Shown here piece after piece: positions 26,572 through 36,174 of a stretch of 64,000 bases of DNA. The DNA comes from Streptomyces xylophagus. Its GTDB lineage: Bacteria > Actinomycetota > Actinomycetes > Streptomycetales > Streptomycetaceae. Under the pieces are notes generated by a model, which did no database searches, was not told the DNA's origin, and saw only the letters and a list, made by a program, of their open reading frames with translations. Made by a program: the position numbers and the translations under genes. Every line of letters begins with the position of its first letter. The stretch's first letter is position 1. The DNA is taken from the NCBI RefSeq assembly GCF_000716435.1, contig NZ_JNWO01000034.1, forward strand, positions 15,963-79,962. The letters run 5' to 3'.

Positions 26572-27586
26572 GGTCCGGAATTCCAACCGACTGCACGAGC
26601 CAGCCGAAGTCGCCGAGGCCGCCGGTCGCGGTGAGTTCGGCGGCTTCTCCGGCGCCCGCGAGGGCGCGGACGTATGCCGCGGGGTCGGTGGAGGCCAGTG
26701 TGAGCGGGGGGCGCGCGCCTGTGATGCCGAGGGCGCGCAGGGCGGCGCGTTGTGTGAGCAGGCCTGCGCCGGGGAGTGCGCCTGACGTGTCGGCCGCCGT
26801 CGCGCCCGCTTGCGCGCAGGCGTCCAGGGCGACGTGCGCCGTGATGTCGCACGAGCCGTCCGGTACGGGTGCCGTCTCGCGGCCCTCGCGGAAACCGGTG
26901 AGCGTGCCGAACGGGGGGCGGGTGTCCGCGGTGTGCGCGTAGTCGACGGCGATTGCGAGCCCCCGGTCGACGCAGGCGACGGCGGACGCCCAGGCGGTGT
27001 CCCTGGGGAGACCGATCTCGGCGCGCAGCCCCTCCTCGGGCGCCTGTGGCCACCACCGGGCGAGCCACGCGGCCTCCGCACCGGCCACCGGCTCCCCGAG
27101 CCGCTCGGTCCCGTCGTCCCGTACGAGCACGAGCCGCGGTACGCCCGCCGGGTCCACCTCGGCGACCTCCACGGGCACGTTGTCGAGCCACTCGTTGGCG
27201 AACAGCAGCCCTGTGATGCCCTTCGGCAGCTCGCCGAGCCACTCGATGCGACGGTCGAGCCCCTCGGGGCGGTCGGCGATCTCGACGCCGTACGCACGCA
27301 CGCGTGCGGCCACTTCGGCGGGGAGCGCGGCCAGCACGCCGGTCACCAGCTCGCCGCGGCCCGCGCCCAGGTCCACGAAGTCCAGCGCCGCCGGCCGGTC
27401 CAGCGCCTCGTCCACCCGGCACAGCAGCTTCGCCACGGCCCCGGCGAACAGCGCCGACGCGTGTACCGACGTACGGAAGTGCCCGGCGGGTCCCTCGGGC
27501 CTGAGATAGAAGCCCCCGGGCCCGTACAGGGCGTCCTCGGCGGCCTCCCGCCAGCCGCGCCACCGGCCCGTGGTGTCTTCCGTCAC
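26558..27586 (-). CDS. MidA/NDUFAF7-family SAM-dependent methyltransferase
   Basis: 342 residues of the COG1565 (DUF185) family. SAM-binding motif I is [14 protein letters not shown] (from 72); the family hallmark acidic motif appears as [13 protein letters not shown]. In mitochondria NDUFAF7 dimethylates an arginine of NDUFS2 during complex I assembly. Here the gene is tail-to-tail with nuoD2, whose counterpart arginine is conserved. GTG 27586 lies 6 nt after a -10 box. The last codons lie in the tandem repeat. Substrate assignment is inference from homology plus neighbourhood. Confidence 0.88.
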   Translation of the reverse strand: MTEDTTGRWRGWREAAEDALYGPGGFYLRPEGPAGHFRTSVHASALFAGAVAKLLCRVDEALDRPAALDFVDLGAGRGELVTGVLAALPAEVAARVRAYGVEIADRPEGLDRRIEWLGELPKGITGLLFANEWLDNVPVEVAEVDPAGVPRLVLVRDDGTERLGEPVAGAEAAWLARWWPQAPEEGLRAEIGLPRDTAWASAVACVDRGLAIAVDYAHTADTRPPFGTLTGFREGRETAPVPDGSCDITAHVALDACAQAGATAADTSGALPGAGLLTQRAALRALGITGARPPLTLASTDPAAYVRALAGAGEAAELTATGGLGDFGWLVQSVGIPDPLSN

Positions 27587-27592
27587 GTGGTC

Positions 27593-27598
27593 AGACTA
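27593..27598 (-). promoter_or_regulatory. -10 box (TAGTCT) for leaderless midA-like mRNA
   Basis: Minus-strand TAGTCT, 6 nt, then GTG 27586. Confidence 0.55.
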
Positions 27599-27691
27599 AG
27601 TGCACAGGACAACGGGGCCTCCACCTTGGGGAGTACGCGGGACGTATACGGATCGATCCTCCGGTTGACCCCGGCACACTTCGCGCTTCCC

Positions 27692-27697
27692 TACGCT
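27692..27697 (+). promoter_or_regulatory. -10 box (TACGCT) for leaderless histidine kinase mRNA
   Basis: TACGCT is followed by 7 nt and GTG 27705. A TTGACC lies at 27665-27670 but 21 bp upstream, longer than the usual spacer. Confidence 0.55.
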
Positions 27698-27704
27698 GGG
27701 TTAC

Positions 27705-28910
27705 GTGCAGCGCCTCTACGACTTCCTCCGCAGACACCCGACATGGGTCGACACCTTCTGGGCTGTCTTCCTGCTGGGGCTGAGCGGCGTGAGCATCGCC
27801 AGTACCAGCTACGCGTCGGGTCGGCACGGGACGGCGGCCGGGGCGATCGCGGCGTCCGCCGTGATGTGTGTGGCGATCGCGCTGCGCCGCCGCTGGCCGG
27901 AGAAGATGCTGGTCCTGGCCGGGGCGACGGGCCTGGTGCAGCTGGTCCTCGACATCGAGCCCGTGGTGGCCGACTTCGCCATGCTGGTGATCGTCTACAC
28001 GGTCGCCGCGATCGGTGCCCGCTGGGCCTCCCGCTTCGCCCTGGCCGCCGGGCTGTCCGCGGCGACCCTGGCGCAGATCCGCTGGCCCCAGGAGCACACC
28101 AGTTCCGCGGGGCTGGTCGCGCTGGCGATCTTCCAGACGGTGCCGTTCGCGCTGGCCTGGGTGCTCGGCGACTCGATGCGCACCCGGCGCGCGTACTTCG
28201 CGCAGCTGGAGGAGCGCGCCGCCCGGCTGGAGAAGGAGCGCGAGGCGCAGGCCAAGGTCGCGGTCGCCGCCGAGCGCGCCCGGATCGCGCGCGAGCTGCA
28301 CGACGTGGTCGCGCACAACGTGTCGGTGATGGTGGTCCAGGCCGACGGCGCCGCCTATGTCCTCGACTCCGCGCCGGACCAGGCCAAGAAGGCCCTGGAG
28401 ACGATCTCCTCCACCGGCCGCCAGGCCCTCGCCGAGATGCGCCGCCTGCTGGGCGTGCTGCGCACCGGCGAGCACAAGGAGGCCGGCGAGTACGTTCCGC
28501 AGCCGGACGTGGAGCAGATCGACGACCTGATCGAGCAGTGCCGTACGTCCGGACTGCCCGTCGACTTCAAGGTCGAGGGCACCCCGCGCCCGCTGCCGAG
28601 CGGCGTCGAACTGACGGCGTACCGGATCGTGCAGGAGGCGCTCACCAACACCCGCAAGCACGGTGGCCCGAACACGGGCGCGAGCGTGCGCCTGGTCTAC
28701 TTCGACGACGGTCTCGGGCTGCTCGTCGAGGACGACGGCAAGGGCGCCCCGCACGAGCTGTACGAGGAGGGCGGCGCCGACGGCCAGGGGCATGGTCTGA
28801 TCGGTATGCGGGAGCGGGTCGGCATGGTCGGGGGCACCCTGGACGCGGGCCCGCGGCCGGGCGGCGGTTTCCGCATCAGCGCGCTGCTGCCGCTCAAACC
28901 CGCGCACTGA
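27705..28910 (+). CDS. NarL-type sensor histidine kinase
   Basis: 401 residues. Five or six membrane helices in the first 155 residues with almost no extracellular loop, suggesting sensing within the membrane; then a coiled linker (160-190), a HisKA_3 dimerisation domain with phospho-acceptor H199 in ARIARELHDVVAHNVSVMVVQ, and a HATPase_c domain with N box QEALTNTRKH, G1 VEDDGKG and G2 GQGHGLIGMRERV. The cognate response regulator follows after about 80 bp. Stimulus unknown. Confidence 0.94.
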   Translation: MQRLYDFLRRHPTWVDTFWAVFLLGLSGVSIASTSYASGRHGTAAGAIAASAVMCVAIALRRRWPEKMLVLAGATGLVQLVLDIEPVVADFAMLVIVYTVAAIGARWASRFALAAGLSAATLAQIRWPQEHTSSAGLVALAIFQTVPFALAWVLGDSMRTRRAYFAQLEERAARLEKEREAQAKVAVAAERARIARELHDVVAHNVSVMVVQADGAAYVLDSAPDQAKKALETISSTGRQALAEMRRLLGVLRTGEHKEAGEYVPQPDVEQIDDLIEQCRTSGLPVDFKVEGTPRPLPSGVELTAYRIVQEALTNTRKHGGPNTGASVRLVYFDDGLGLLVEDDGKGAPHELYEEGGADGQGHGLIGMRERVGMVGGTLDAGPRPGGGFRISALLPLKPAH

Positions 28911-28993
28911 CCACCGACGCCTTTCGCGCGCCGGGCATTGACACCTGTAAGGACCCGCACCACCACCCGCCGACCGAACGGAAGATGACCCCC

Positions 28994-29665
28994 ATGACGA
29001 TCCGCGTGATGCTCGTCGACGACCAGGTGCTGCTGCGCACCGGGTTCCGGATGGTGCTCGCCGCCCAGCCGGACATGGAGGTCGTCGCGGAGGCGGGCGA
29101 CGGCGTCGAGGCCCTCCAGGTGCTGTCCGCGACCGCGGTCGACGTGGTGCTGATGGACGTCCGTATGCCGAAGCTGGACGGCGTGGAGACCACCCGCCGC
29201 ATCTGCCAGGGCGAGAACCCGCCGAAGGTGCTGATCCTGACCACCTTCGACCTCGACGAGTACGCCTTCTCCGGGCTGAAGGCGGGCGCCTCCGGCTTCA
29301 TGCTGAAGGACGTGCCGCCCGGCGAACTCCTCACCGCGATCCGCTCCGTGCACAGCGGGGACGCCGTCGTGGCGCCCTCGACGACCCGTCGGCTCCTGGA
29401 CCGCTTCGCCCCGATGCTGCCCTCCACCGGCAAGGAGCCCCAGCGCAAGGAGCTGGAGCGCCTCACCGAGCGCGAACGCGAGGTCATGATCCTCGTCGCC
29501 CAGGGCCTGTCCAACGGCGAGATCGCGGCCCGCCTGGTGCTGTCCGAGGCGACCGTGAAGACCCACGTCGGCCGCATCCTGACCAAGCTCGGCCTGCGGG
29601 ACCGGGTGCAGGTGGTGGTCCTGGCGTACGAGACGGGGCTGGTGCGGGCCGGCGGCCACGGCTGA
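28994..29665 (+). CDS. NarL/FixJ-type response regulator
   Basis: 223 residues. Receiver domain with acidic pocket VDDQ, phospho-acceptor D55 in VVLMDVRMPKLDG and the conserved lysine in FMLKDV, then a LuxR-type helix-turn-helix (LTEREREVMILVAQGLSNGEIAARLVLSEATVKTHVGRIL split across helices). ATG 28994 has GGAAG nine bases upstream; ATG 28985 is too close to it. Partner of the histidine kinase just upstream. Confidence 0.95.
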   Translation: MTIRVMLVDDQVLLRTGFRMVLAAQPDMEVVAEAGDGVEALQVLSATAVDVVLMDVRMPKLDGVETTRRICQGENPPKVLILTTFDLDEYAFSGLKAGASGFMLKDVPPGELLTAIRSVHSGDAVVAPSTTRRLLDRFAPMLPSTGKEPQRKELERLTEREREVMILVAQGLSNGEIAARLVLSEATVKTHVGRILTKLGLRDRVQVVVLAYETGLVRAGGHG

Positions 29666-29695
29666 GGAGTCACCCCTCCGGCTGCCCGGCGGCGG

Positions 29696-30814
29696 CTATC
29701 TGAGGATGCCCTCCAGGAAGTCGCTGCCCAGGCGGGCCACCACCGTGACGTCCAGCTGGTGCAGGACGTAGCGGCCGCGGCGGCGGGTGGTGATCAGGCC
29801 GGCCTTCTTCAGGACGCTCAGGTGGCGGGATATCTCGGGGGCGGTCATGCCGTGCATCTGGGTCAGCTCGCCGGTGGTGAAGGCGCTCCGGGCCAGGTTG
29901 CGGCACAGGCGCATGCGGACCGGGTGGGACAGGGCGGTCATCCGCAGGGTCAGCTGCTCCACGGAGGGCGGTGCGGCGAGCTTGGGCGTGCCCACGGGGT
30001 AGTGCACGACGGGCTGCCAGTCGTGCCGGTACAGGACCGTCAGGTGCGGCCAGCCCAGGCTGGTGGGCACCAGGAGGAGGCCGCCGTCCTGGGTCGCCGT
30101 GCAGCCGGTGCCGAGTTTGTCGACCGTGATGCGGGTGGCGCTCTCGTCGAGTGCCACCGCCGTGGACATCGACTTCAGCGCCTCAGCGAGCCCCTTGCGC
30201 CGCAGGAGGTCCGTCTTGTGGCGGGCGTCGGCGGCGAGCTGGTGGTGCATCCGGGACCAGGTCTCCGCGAAGAACGCCTCGTCGCAGTCCTCCAGGAACT
30301 GCCGCAGCCAGGCCCTGGTCCGCGGCGGGTCGGCCAACAGGCGCTCGGTGAACGCCAGTTGACGCGGACCGCGCGCGGCCGCCTGCTCCAGGGCGCGCCG
30401 CCGGATCCCGGCGTCGGTGAGCGGGCCGGGTCCGCCCGTGCTGTAGGTGATCGCGCAGGTCGTGAACTCCATCGCCGCGTCCACGAACTGCTCGTCCGTC
30501 AGCTTGTCCAGGAGGTCCAGCTCCTCGGCGAGCGTGGCCCCGGGGAGCGTGCTACGGCCCGGGATGCCCGCGTACGGCAGGAACAGGTCGGAGAACGTCG
30601 ACCGCCACAGGAAGTCCGCCTCGCACATCCGGTCGGCCAGATGCGGGTCGAGCCCGGCGGTGACGCCGGTCACCCAGCCCTGGAGGCCGGGATGGTGCCC
30701 TGGCTCGGACAGCGCGTGCAGCGCCATGCACAGCTCGCCCAGGGGCGAGGGCGCGAAGGTGATCCGCTCCTGCCGCAGCCCGGTGATGTCGATGTGCACG
30801 CTCATGTCCCCCAT
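29696..30814 (-). CDS. ArsR-type winged-helix regulator with large N-terminal DUF5937-like domain
   Basis: 372 residues. The C-terminal 90 residues are an ArsR-like winged helix (MTALSHPVRMRLCRNLARSAFTTGELTQMHGMTAPEISRHLSVLKKAG), joined to a 270-residue N-terminal domain of the type fused to actinobacterial ArsR regulators and lacking any metal-binding cysteine cluster, so it is probably not a metal sensor. Two ATGs, 30814 and 30805, are possible; 30814 has GGGG six bases upstream. It faces a small gene across a region holding a perfect inverted repeat, its likely operator. Confidence 0.85.
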   Translation of the reverse strand: MGDMSVHIDITGLRQERITFAPSPLGELCMALHALSEPGHHPGLQGWVTGVTAGLDPHLADRMCEADFLWRSTFSDLFLPYAGIPGRSTLPGATLAEELDLLDKLTDEQFVDAAMEFTTCAITYSTGGPGPLTDAGIRRRALEQAAARGPRQLAFTERLLADPPRTRAWLRQFLEDCDEAFFAETWSRMHHQLAADARHKTDLLRRKGLAEALKSMSTAVALDESATRITVDKLGTGCTATQDGGLLLVPTSLGWPHLTVLYRHDWQPVVHYPVGTPKLAAPPSVEQLTLRMTALSHPVRMRLCRNLARSAFTTGELTQMHGMTAPEISRHLSVLKKAGLITTRRRGRYVLHQLDVTVVARLGSDFLEGILR

Positions 30815-30843
30815 CGTGCACCCCGCCACTGACAACGCACCGC

Positions 30844-30868
30844 TCGATTGACGGCGCCCGTCAATCGA
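30844..30868. promoter_or_regulatory. Perfect inverted repeat in the divergent arsR-type promoter region
   Basis: Arms TCGATTGACGG (30844-30854) and CCGTCAATCGA (30858-30868) with a 3-bp centre. Each arm contains TTGACG, a -35-like hexamer, one on each strand. It lies between the divergent starts at 30814 and 30905 and is the best operator candidate for the regulator. Confidence 0.65.
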
Positions 30869-30904
30869 CGCGACAGCCACCGGGCGGCGGCGCAGCCTGG
30901 AGAC

Positions 30905-31120
30905 ATGAGCATCACCCAGCAGTACTTCCTCGACACCTACCGCGCCCAGCGGCTCGGCGAAGTGCCGCCGCCCCCGCCCGGCGCCCACGACTGGCGAACG
31001 GCCCGCGAGCTGCGCGGCTACCGGCAGTTCCGCGCGGTCGTCGCGGAACGCCCGGTCCATGGTCGGCTACGGCGGGCCCTGGGCCGCCTGCTGCACCCGC
31101 ACCCGCGTTCCGCCTGCTGA
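30905..31120 (+). CDS. Small basic protein divergent from the ArsR-type regulator
   Basis: 71 residues starting MSITQQYFLDTYRAQRLGE, with a PPPPPG stretch in the middle and an Arg-rich C-terminus (GRLRRALGRLLHPHPRSAC). GGAG lies just before the ATG. High G/C in third positions supports coding. No known family is recognised. The divergent position and shared operator suggest it is the regulator's target. Confidence 0.6.
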   Translation: MSITQQYFLDTYRAQRLGEVPPPPPGAHDWRTARELRGYRQFRAVVAERPVHGRLRRALGRLLHPHPRSAC

Positions 31121-31126
31121 CATCCG

Positions 31127-32344
31127 TCAGCCCCCGGTCTCCTCCTTCAGGCGGACCACGAAGTCCGCGACCGCCGCCTTCACGTCGTCGGCCGTCCACT
31201 CCAGGGCGGCGGCCCGCACATAGACCTCGGTGACCGCCAGACCCGGACCCTTCGCGTCCCAGGGGTTGGCGAAGAGGGCGGTCTTCGTCTCCTCGGCCTG
31301 CCGGATCGCGGCCTCCGAGACCGCGTCGGGGTCGTACGGCAGCCAGACCTGGAACTCGTTCGTGTGCGGCTGCTCGGGCTGGACACCGATCCAGGGCACC
31401 CCGGCCGCCGCGAACCCCTCGCGCAGCGCCTCGGCGACCACGCGCGCGTGGGCCACGTACGAGGGCAGCCGGGGCAGTTCCCGGTCCAGGCCGGCGAGTG
31501 CCGTCAGCGCGGTGGGGAACTGCTGGAAGATCTGGCCGCCGTACCGGTGCCGCCAGGTCTTCGCCTCGTCGATCAGGGTCTTCGGGCCGGCGAGCGCGGC
31601 GCCGCCCAGTCCTTCGAGGGACTTGTAGAACGACACGTAGATGCTGTCCGCCAGGTCGGCGATCTCGTCGAGCGGGCGGCCGAAGTGGGGGGCGGACTCC
31701 CACAGACGGGCGCCGTCGAAGTGGACCACCGCGTCGCGTTCGTGCGCGGCCTCGACGACGGCGGAGAGTTCCTCCCAGGAGGGCAGGACGAAACCGGCGT
31801 CCCGGAGGGGCAGTTCGAGCATCAGCGCCCCGAAGGGCTCCGGGAAGTCGCGCACCTCGTCGGCGGTCGGCAGCCGGGGCTCGCTCGTCACATGGACCGG
31901 GCGCAACCCGCTGACCTGGCTGAGCGCATTCCGTTCGTGCACTTCGGGGTGGGCGAGCGGGTGCAGGGCGACGACCGGGTTTCCGGTGCGGCCCGCCCAG
32001 CAGCGCAGGGCCACCTGCTGGGCCATCGTGCCCGTGGGGAAGAAGGCCGCGGCCTCCTTGCCGAGCAGTTCGGCGACCCGCTTCTCCAGGGTCTCGACGA
32101 TGCCGCCGCCGTACATGTCCGACGTCTCGTCGAGGTCGTAGAGCTCGGCCGCCTCCTGGAGGAACGCCAGCCGCTCGCGGAGGGGGTCCAGGAAGCCGAG
32201 GCGCGCGAGTGCGCGCTTCGCGTTCCGGTTCGCGCTGATGCGCCGTTTGCGGCGCTCCAGGATGCGTTCCTCGTCGGTTGTCGGCTCCGCTCCCCGCTCG
32301 TCCTGCTCCGCCTGCTCTTCGCCCTGTTCCGCCGCATCGCTCAT
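31127..32344 (-). CDS. Threonine aldolase-like PLP lyase
   Basis: 405 residues of the beta-eliminating lyase / low-specificity L-threonine aldolase family (fold type I PLP), which cleaves threonine or allo-threonine to glycine and acetaldehyde. The PLP lysine is K241 in SIYVSFYKSLEGLGG; DGARLWES and GGGIVETLEKRVAELLGKEAA are typical. The N-terminal 30 residues are Glu/Gln-rich and poorly conserved in type. ATG 32344 with GGAG seven bases upstream. Substrate specificity cannot be read from sequence. Confidence 0.87.
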   Translation of the reverse strand: MSDAAEQGEEQAEQDERGAEPTTDEERILERRKRRISANRNAKRALARLGFLDPLRERLAFLQEAAELYDLDETSDMYGGGIVETLEKRVAELLGKEAAAFFPTGTMAQQVALRCWAGRTGNPVVALHPLAHPEVHERNALSQVSGLRPVHVTSEPRLPTADEVRDFPEPFGALMLELPLRDAGFVLPSWEELSAVVEAAHERDAVVHFDGARLWESAPHFGRPLDEIADLADSIYVSFYKSLEGLGGAALAGPKTLIDEAKTWRHRYGGQIFQQFPTALTALAGLDRELPRLPSYVAHARVVAEALREGFAAAGVPWIGVQPEQPHTNEFQVWLPYDPDAVSEAAIRQAEETKTALFANPWDAKGPGLAVTEVYVRAAALEWTADDVKAAVADFVVRLKEETGG

Positions 32345-32529
32345 GCTCCGGATGATGCCTGGTGCGGGTCCGCGCGAGCACCCGGATTTCCCCAGGCTTT
32401 CCCGTTCGCCGGTGGTGTGCGACAACCCACAGCCTGTGGACAACCGGACGCCCCTCGAACCGATCGCGTTAACATGACGAGAAATCGTCCGGTACCCGGA
32501 GCGGACTGGAACGGGAAGGCCGCCGTCGC

Positions 32530-33450
32530 GTGAGTACATTCCAACAGCCAGAGCCCAAGGACCGCCCCGCGCGGCTCGCCGTCGGTGTCGTCGGCGCCGG
32601 CCGGGTGGGCCCCGCGCTCGCCGCGTCCCTCCAGCTGGCCGGGCACCGCCCGGTGGCCGTCTCCGGGGTCTCCGACGCGTCCAGGCGACGGGCCGCGCTG
32701 ATGCTCCCCGAGGTGCCGGTCGTCACGCCCGCGCAGGTCCTGGAGCGCTCCGACCTGGTGCTGCTGACCGTCCCGGACGACGCCCTGCCCGGACTCGTGG
32801 AGGGCCTCGCCGAGACCGGCGCCGTACGCCCCGGGCAGCTGCTCGTGCACACCTCGGGACGGTACGGCGCGAAGGTCCTGGACCCCGCTCTGCGGGTCGG
32901 CGCGCTGCCGCTGGCCCTGCACCCCGCGATGACGTTCACGGGGACCCCGGTGGACGTGCAACGCCTCGCCGGGTGCTCCTTCGGGGTCACCGCGCCCGAG
33001 GAACTGCGGCTGGCCGCCGAGGCCCTGGTGATCGAGATGGGCGGCGAGCCCGAGTGGATCGCCGAGGAGAACCGCCCGCTGTACCACGCAGCCCTCGCGC
33101 TGGGCGCCAATCACCTCGTGACCCTGGTCGCCGAGTCCATGGAGCTGCTGCGCACCGCCGGCGTCGAGGCCCCCGACCGGATGCTCGGCCCGCTGTTGGG
33201 CGCCGCCCTGGACAACGCCCTGCGTTCCGGTGACGCCGCGCTCACCGGCCCCGTCGCGCGCGGGGACGCGGGCACCGTCGCCGCGCACGTCACCGAGTTG
33301 CGCAAGCACGCCCCGCAGACCGTCGCCGGCTATCTGGCGATGGCCCGCGCGACCGCCGACCGGGCCCTCGCGCACGGGCTCCTCAAGCCGGAACTCGCCG
33401 AGGACCTCCTCGGTGTGCTCGCCAACGGCACCGAGGGAGATGCCGGATGA
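32530..33450 (+). CDS. Rossmann/DUF2520 oxidoreductase-like protein
   Basis: 306 residues. N-terminal NAD(P)-binding motif [17 protein letters not shown] (18-34) and a C-terminal all-helical DUF2520 domain ([24 protein letters not shown]), the layout of 6-phosphogluconate-dehydrogenase-like reductases. First gene of the panC-nadB-nadC-coaX operon; its counterpart in M. tuberculosis (Rv3603c) also precedes panC. This makes it a candidate for ketopantoate reduction, but no activity is established. GTG 32530; overlaps panC by 4 bp (ATGA). Confidence 0.88.
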   Translation: MSTFQQPEPKDRPARLAVGVVGAGRVGPALAASLQLAGHRPVAVSGVSDASRRRAALMLPEVPVVTPAQVLERSDLVLLTVPDDALPGLVEGLAETGAVRPGQLLVHTSGRYGAKVLDPALRVGALPLALHPAMTFTGTPVDVQRLAGCSFGVTAPEELRLAAEALVIEMGGEPEWIAEENRPLYHAALALGANHLVTLVAESMELLRTAGVEAPDRMLGPLLGAALDNALRSGDAALTGPVARGDAGTVAAHVTELRKHAPQTVAGYLAMARATADRALAHGLLKPELAEDLLGVLANGTEGDAG

Positions 33451-34454
33451 CCACCACCCTGCTGCGCACCGCCGACGAACTGCACGCACGCACGCGTGCG
33501 GGCCGTCGCGTCGTCGTCATGACGATGGGCGCCCTGCACGAGGGCCACGCCACGCTGGTCCGTACGGCCCGTGAGATCGCCGGGCCGGACGGCGAGGTCG
33601 TGGTCACCGTCTTCGTGAACCCGCTGCAGTTCGGCAAGGGCGAGGACCTCGACCGCTATCCGCGCACCCTGGACGCCGACCTCAAGATCGCCGAACAGGC
33701 GGGCGCCGACGTCGTGTTCGCGCCTTCCGTGGACGAGGTCTACCCGGGCGGCGAACCCCAGGTGCGCATCTCGGCGGGCCCCATGGGCGAACGCCTGGAG
33801 GGTGCGGTCCGCCCAGGCCACTTCGACGGCATGCTCACCGTCGTCGCCAAGCTGCTGCACCTCACCCGTCCCGACGTGGCCCTGTTCGGTCAGAAGGACG
33901 CCCAGCAGCTCGCCCTGATCCGCCGCATGGTGCGCGACCTGAACTTCGGCACGGAGATCGTCGGCGTGCCGACCGTGCGCGAGGCCGACGGCCTGGCCCT
34001 GTCCAGCCGGAACCGCTATCTGTCCGCGCGGGAGCGGCGCACCGCGCTCGCCCTCTCGCAGGCCCTGTTCGCGGGCCGCGACCGGCACGCCGCCCAGGAG
34101 GCGCTGCGCGCGCGGGCCCGCGAGGTGCCCGCCACACACGCGCGTGCCGAGGCGCTCAGCGCCATAGGGGAGTCCCGCGCTGCGGCCGACGCGCACGCCG
34201 TCGCCAAGGCCGCCCCCGGCCCCGGCAGCCCGGCGTCCGTCCGCGCCGCCGCCCGCCTGGTCCTCGACAACGCCGCCCGCCTGGACCCGCCGCTCGCCCT
34301 GGACTACCTCGCCCTCGTCGACCCGTCCGACTTCACGGACGTGGACGAGGACTTCACCGGGGAGGCCGTCCTCGCCGTCGCCGCCCGGGTCGGGACGACC
34401 CGGCTGATCGACAACATCCCACTCGCTTTCGGAACCTTCGGAGCCGCCTCGTGA
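33447..34454 (+). CDS. panC: Pantothenate synthetase
   Basis: ATP-dependent condensation of pantoate and beta-alanine to pantothenate (vitamin B5). 335 residues, longer than the usual 280-310 because of an Ala-rich insertion near 230-270. Signatures: [15 protein letters not shown] (HIGH-like), [31 protein letters not shown] and [16 protein letters not shown]. Overlaps DUF2520 and nadB by 4 bp each. The panD gene for beta-alanine, next to panC in M. tuberculosis, is not here. Confidence 0.96.
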   Translation: MTTTLLRTADELHARTRAGRRVVVMTMGALHEGHATLVRTAREIAGPDGEVVVTVFVNPLQFGKGEDLDRYPRTLDADLKIAEQAGADVVFAPSVDEVYPGGEPQVRISAGPMGERLEGAVRPGHFDGMLTVVAKLLHLTRPDVALFGQKDAQQLALIRRMVRDLNFGTEIVGVPTVREADGLALSSRNRYLSARERRTALALSQALFAGRDRHAAQEALRARAREVPATHARAEALSAIGESRAAADAHAVAKAAPGPGSPASVRAAARLVLDNAARLDPPLALDYLALVDPSDFTDVDEDFTGEAVLAVAARVGTTRLIDNIPLAFGTFGAAS

Positions 34455-36169
34455 CCAGCACAGGCATACGACTGCACGCGCCCGCCCCCGGGTGGTCCAT
34501 CGCCGCGGACGTGGTGGTGGTCGGCTCCGGAGTGGCCGGCCTGACCGCTGCCCTGCGCTGCGAGGCGGCCGGGCTGCGGACGGTCGTGGTCACCAAGGCC
34601 CGCCTCGACGACGGCTCCACCCGCTGGGCCCAGGGCGGTATCGCCGCCGCCCTCGGGGAAGGCGACACCCCCGAACAGCACCTGGACGACACGCTGGTCG
34701 CGGGCGCGGGCCTGTGCGACGAGGAGGCCGTCCGCATCCTCGTCACCGAGGGCCCGGACGCCGTACGACGGCTCATCGAGACCGGTGCCCACTTCGACGA
34801 GTCCTCCGAAGGAGGACTGGAGTTGGCCCGTGAGGGCGGCCATCACCGGCGCCGTATCGCGCACGCGGGCGGCGACGCGACCGGCGCGGAGGTCTCCCGG
34901 GCGCTCGTCGAGGCCGTACACGCGCGTGGCCTGCGTACGATCGAGAACGCGCTCGTGCTGGACCTCCTGACGGACGCGGAGGGCCGTACGGCGGGCGTGA
35001 GTCTGCACGTCATGGGCGAGGGGCAGCACGACGGGGTGGGCGCGGTGCACGCGCCCGCCGTTGTCCTCGCGACCGGTGGCATGGGGCAGGTGTTCTCGGC
35101 GACCACCAACCCGTCCGTGTCGACCGGCGACGGGGTCGCCCTCGCGCTCCGCGCGGGTGCCGAGGTCTCCGACCTGGAGTTCGTGCAGTTCCACCCGACC
35201 GTGCTGTTCCTCGGCGCCGACGCGGAGGGCCAGCAGCCCCTCGTCTCCGAGGCGGTGCGCGGCGAGGGCGCCCACCTGGTCGACGCCGACGGCGTGCGCT
35301 TCATGGTGGGCCAGCACGAACTGGCCGAGCTCGCGCCCCGGGACATCGTCGCCAAGGGCATCACGCGGCGCATGTTGGAGCAGGATGCCGAGCACATGTT
35401 CCTCGACGCCCGGCACTTCGGCGCCGACATGTGGGAGCACCGCTTCCCGACGATCCTCGCCGCCTGCCGCAGCCACGGCATCGACCCGGTCACCGAGCCC
35501 GTCCCGGTCGCCCCGGCCGCCCACTACGCCTCCGGCGGCGTCCGCACCGACTCCCGGGGCCGTACGACCGTCCCCGGCCTGTACGCGTGCGGAGAGGTCG
35601 CCTGCACCGGCGTGCACGGAGCGAACCGGCTCGCCTCCAACTCCCTTCTCGAAGGCCTCGTCTACGCCGAGCGGATTGTCGCCGACATCACGGAGAGCCA
35701 GGCCGAAAACGCCCTCCACGCGCGTGTGCCCGAGCCGGTCCCGCACCCGCACAAGCCCGCGCACCCGCTGCTCGCCCCCGAGGCCCGCTTCGCGATCCAG
35801 CGGATCATGACCGAGGGTGCGGGTGTCCTGCGCTCCGCCGACTCCCTCGCCAGGGCAGCCGGACAACTCCAGCAGCTGCACACCGACGCCCGTGATGCAC
35901 TCGACGAGAACGGCAAGACCGCCGAGCCCGGCGTCGACACCTGGGAGGCCACCAACCTCCTGTGCGTGGCCCGCGTCCTGGTCGCCGCCGCCGCTCAGCG
36001 CGAGGAGACCCGGGGCTGCCACTGGCGCGAGGACCACGCCGAGCGCGACGACACCGCCTGGCGCCGCCACATCGTCGTACGGCTGAATCCCGACCGCACG
36101 CTGGCCGTAGACACCACGGACACCGCAGACTTCCCCCCGACCCGGCAGCACCGTCCCCAGGAGCAGTGA
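34451..36169 (+). CDS. nadB: L-aspartate oxidase
   Basis: FAD enzyme that oxidises L-aspartate to iminoaspartate for quinolinate and NAD synthesis. 572 residues. Rossmann motif [20 protein letters not shown] (split), [14 protein letters not shown], the catalytic region with HPTVLF, and the [21 protein letters not shown]-terminal FAD motif. Overlaps panC by 4 bp. The usual partner nadA is absent from the window; nadC follows directly. Confidence 0.96.
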   Translation: MTSTGIRLHAPAPGWSIAADVVVVGSGVAGLTAALRCEAAGLRTVVVTKARLDDGSTRWAQGGIAAALGEGDTPEQHLDDTLVAGAGLCDEEAVRILVTEGPDAVRRLIETGAHFDESSEGGLELAREGGHHRRRIAHAGGDATGAEVSRALVEAVHARGLRTIENALVLDLLTDAEGRTAGVSLHVMGEGQHDGVGAVHAPAVVLATGGMGQVFSATTNPSVSTGDGVALALRAGAEVSDLEFVQFHPTVLFLGADAEGQQPLVSEAVRGEGAHLVDADGVRFMVGQHELAELAPRDIVAKGITRRMLEQDAEHMFLDARHFGADMWEHRFPTILAACRSHGIDPVTEPVPVAPAAHYASGGVRTDSRGRTTVPGLYACGEVACTGVHGANRLASNSLLEGLVYAERIVADITESQAENALHARVPEPVPHPHKPAHPLLAPEARFAIQRIMTEGAGVLRSADSLARAAGQLQQLHTDARDALDENGKTAEPGVDTWEATNLLCVARVLVAAAAQREETRGCHWREDHAERDDTAWRRHIVVRLNPDRTLAVDTTDTADFPPTRQHRPQEQ

Positions 36170-36174
36170 CAGAA

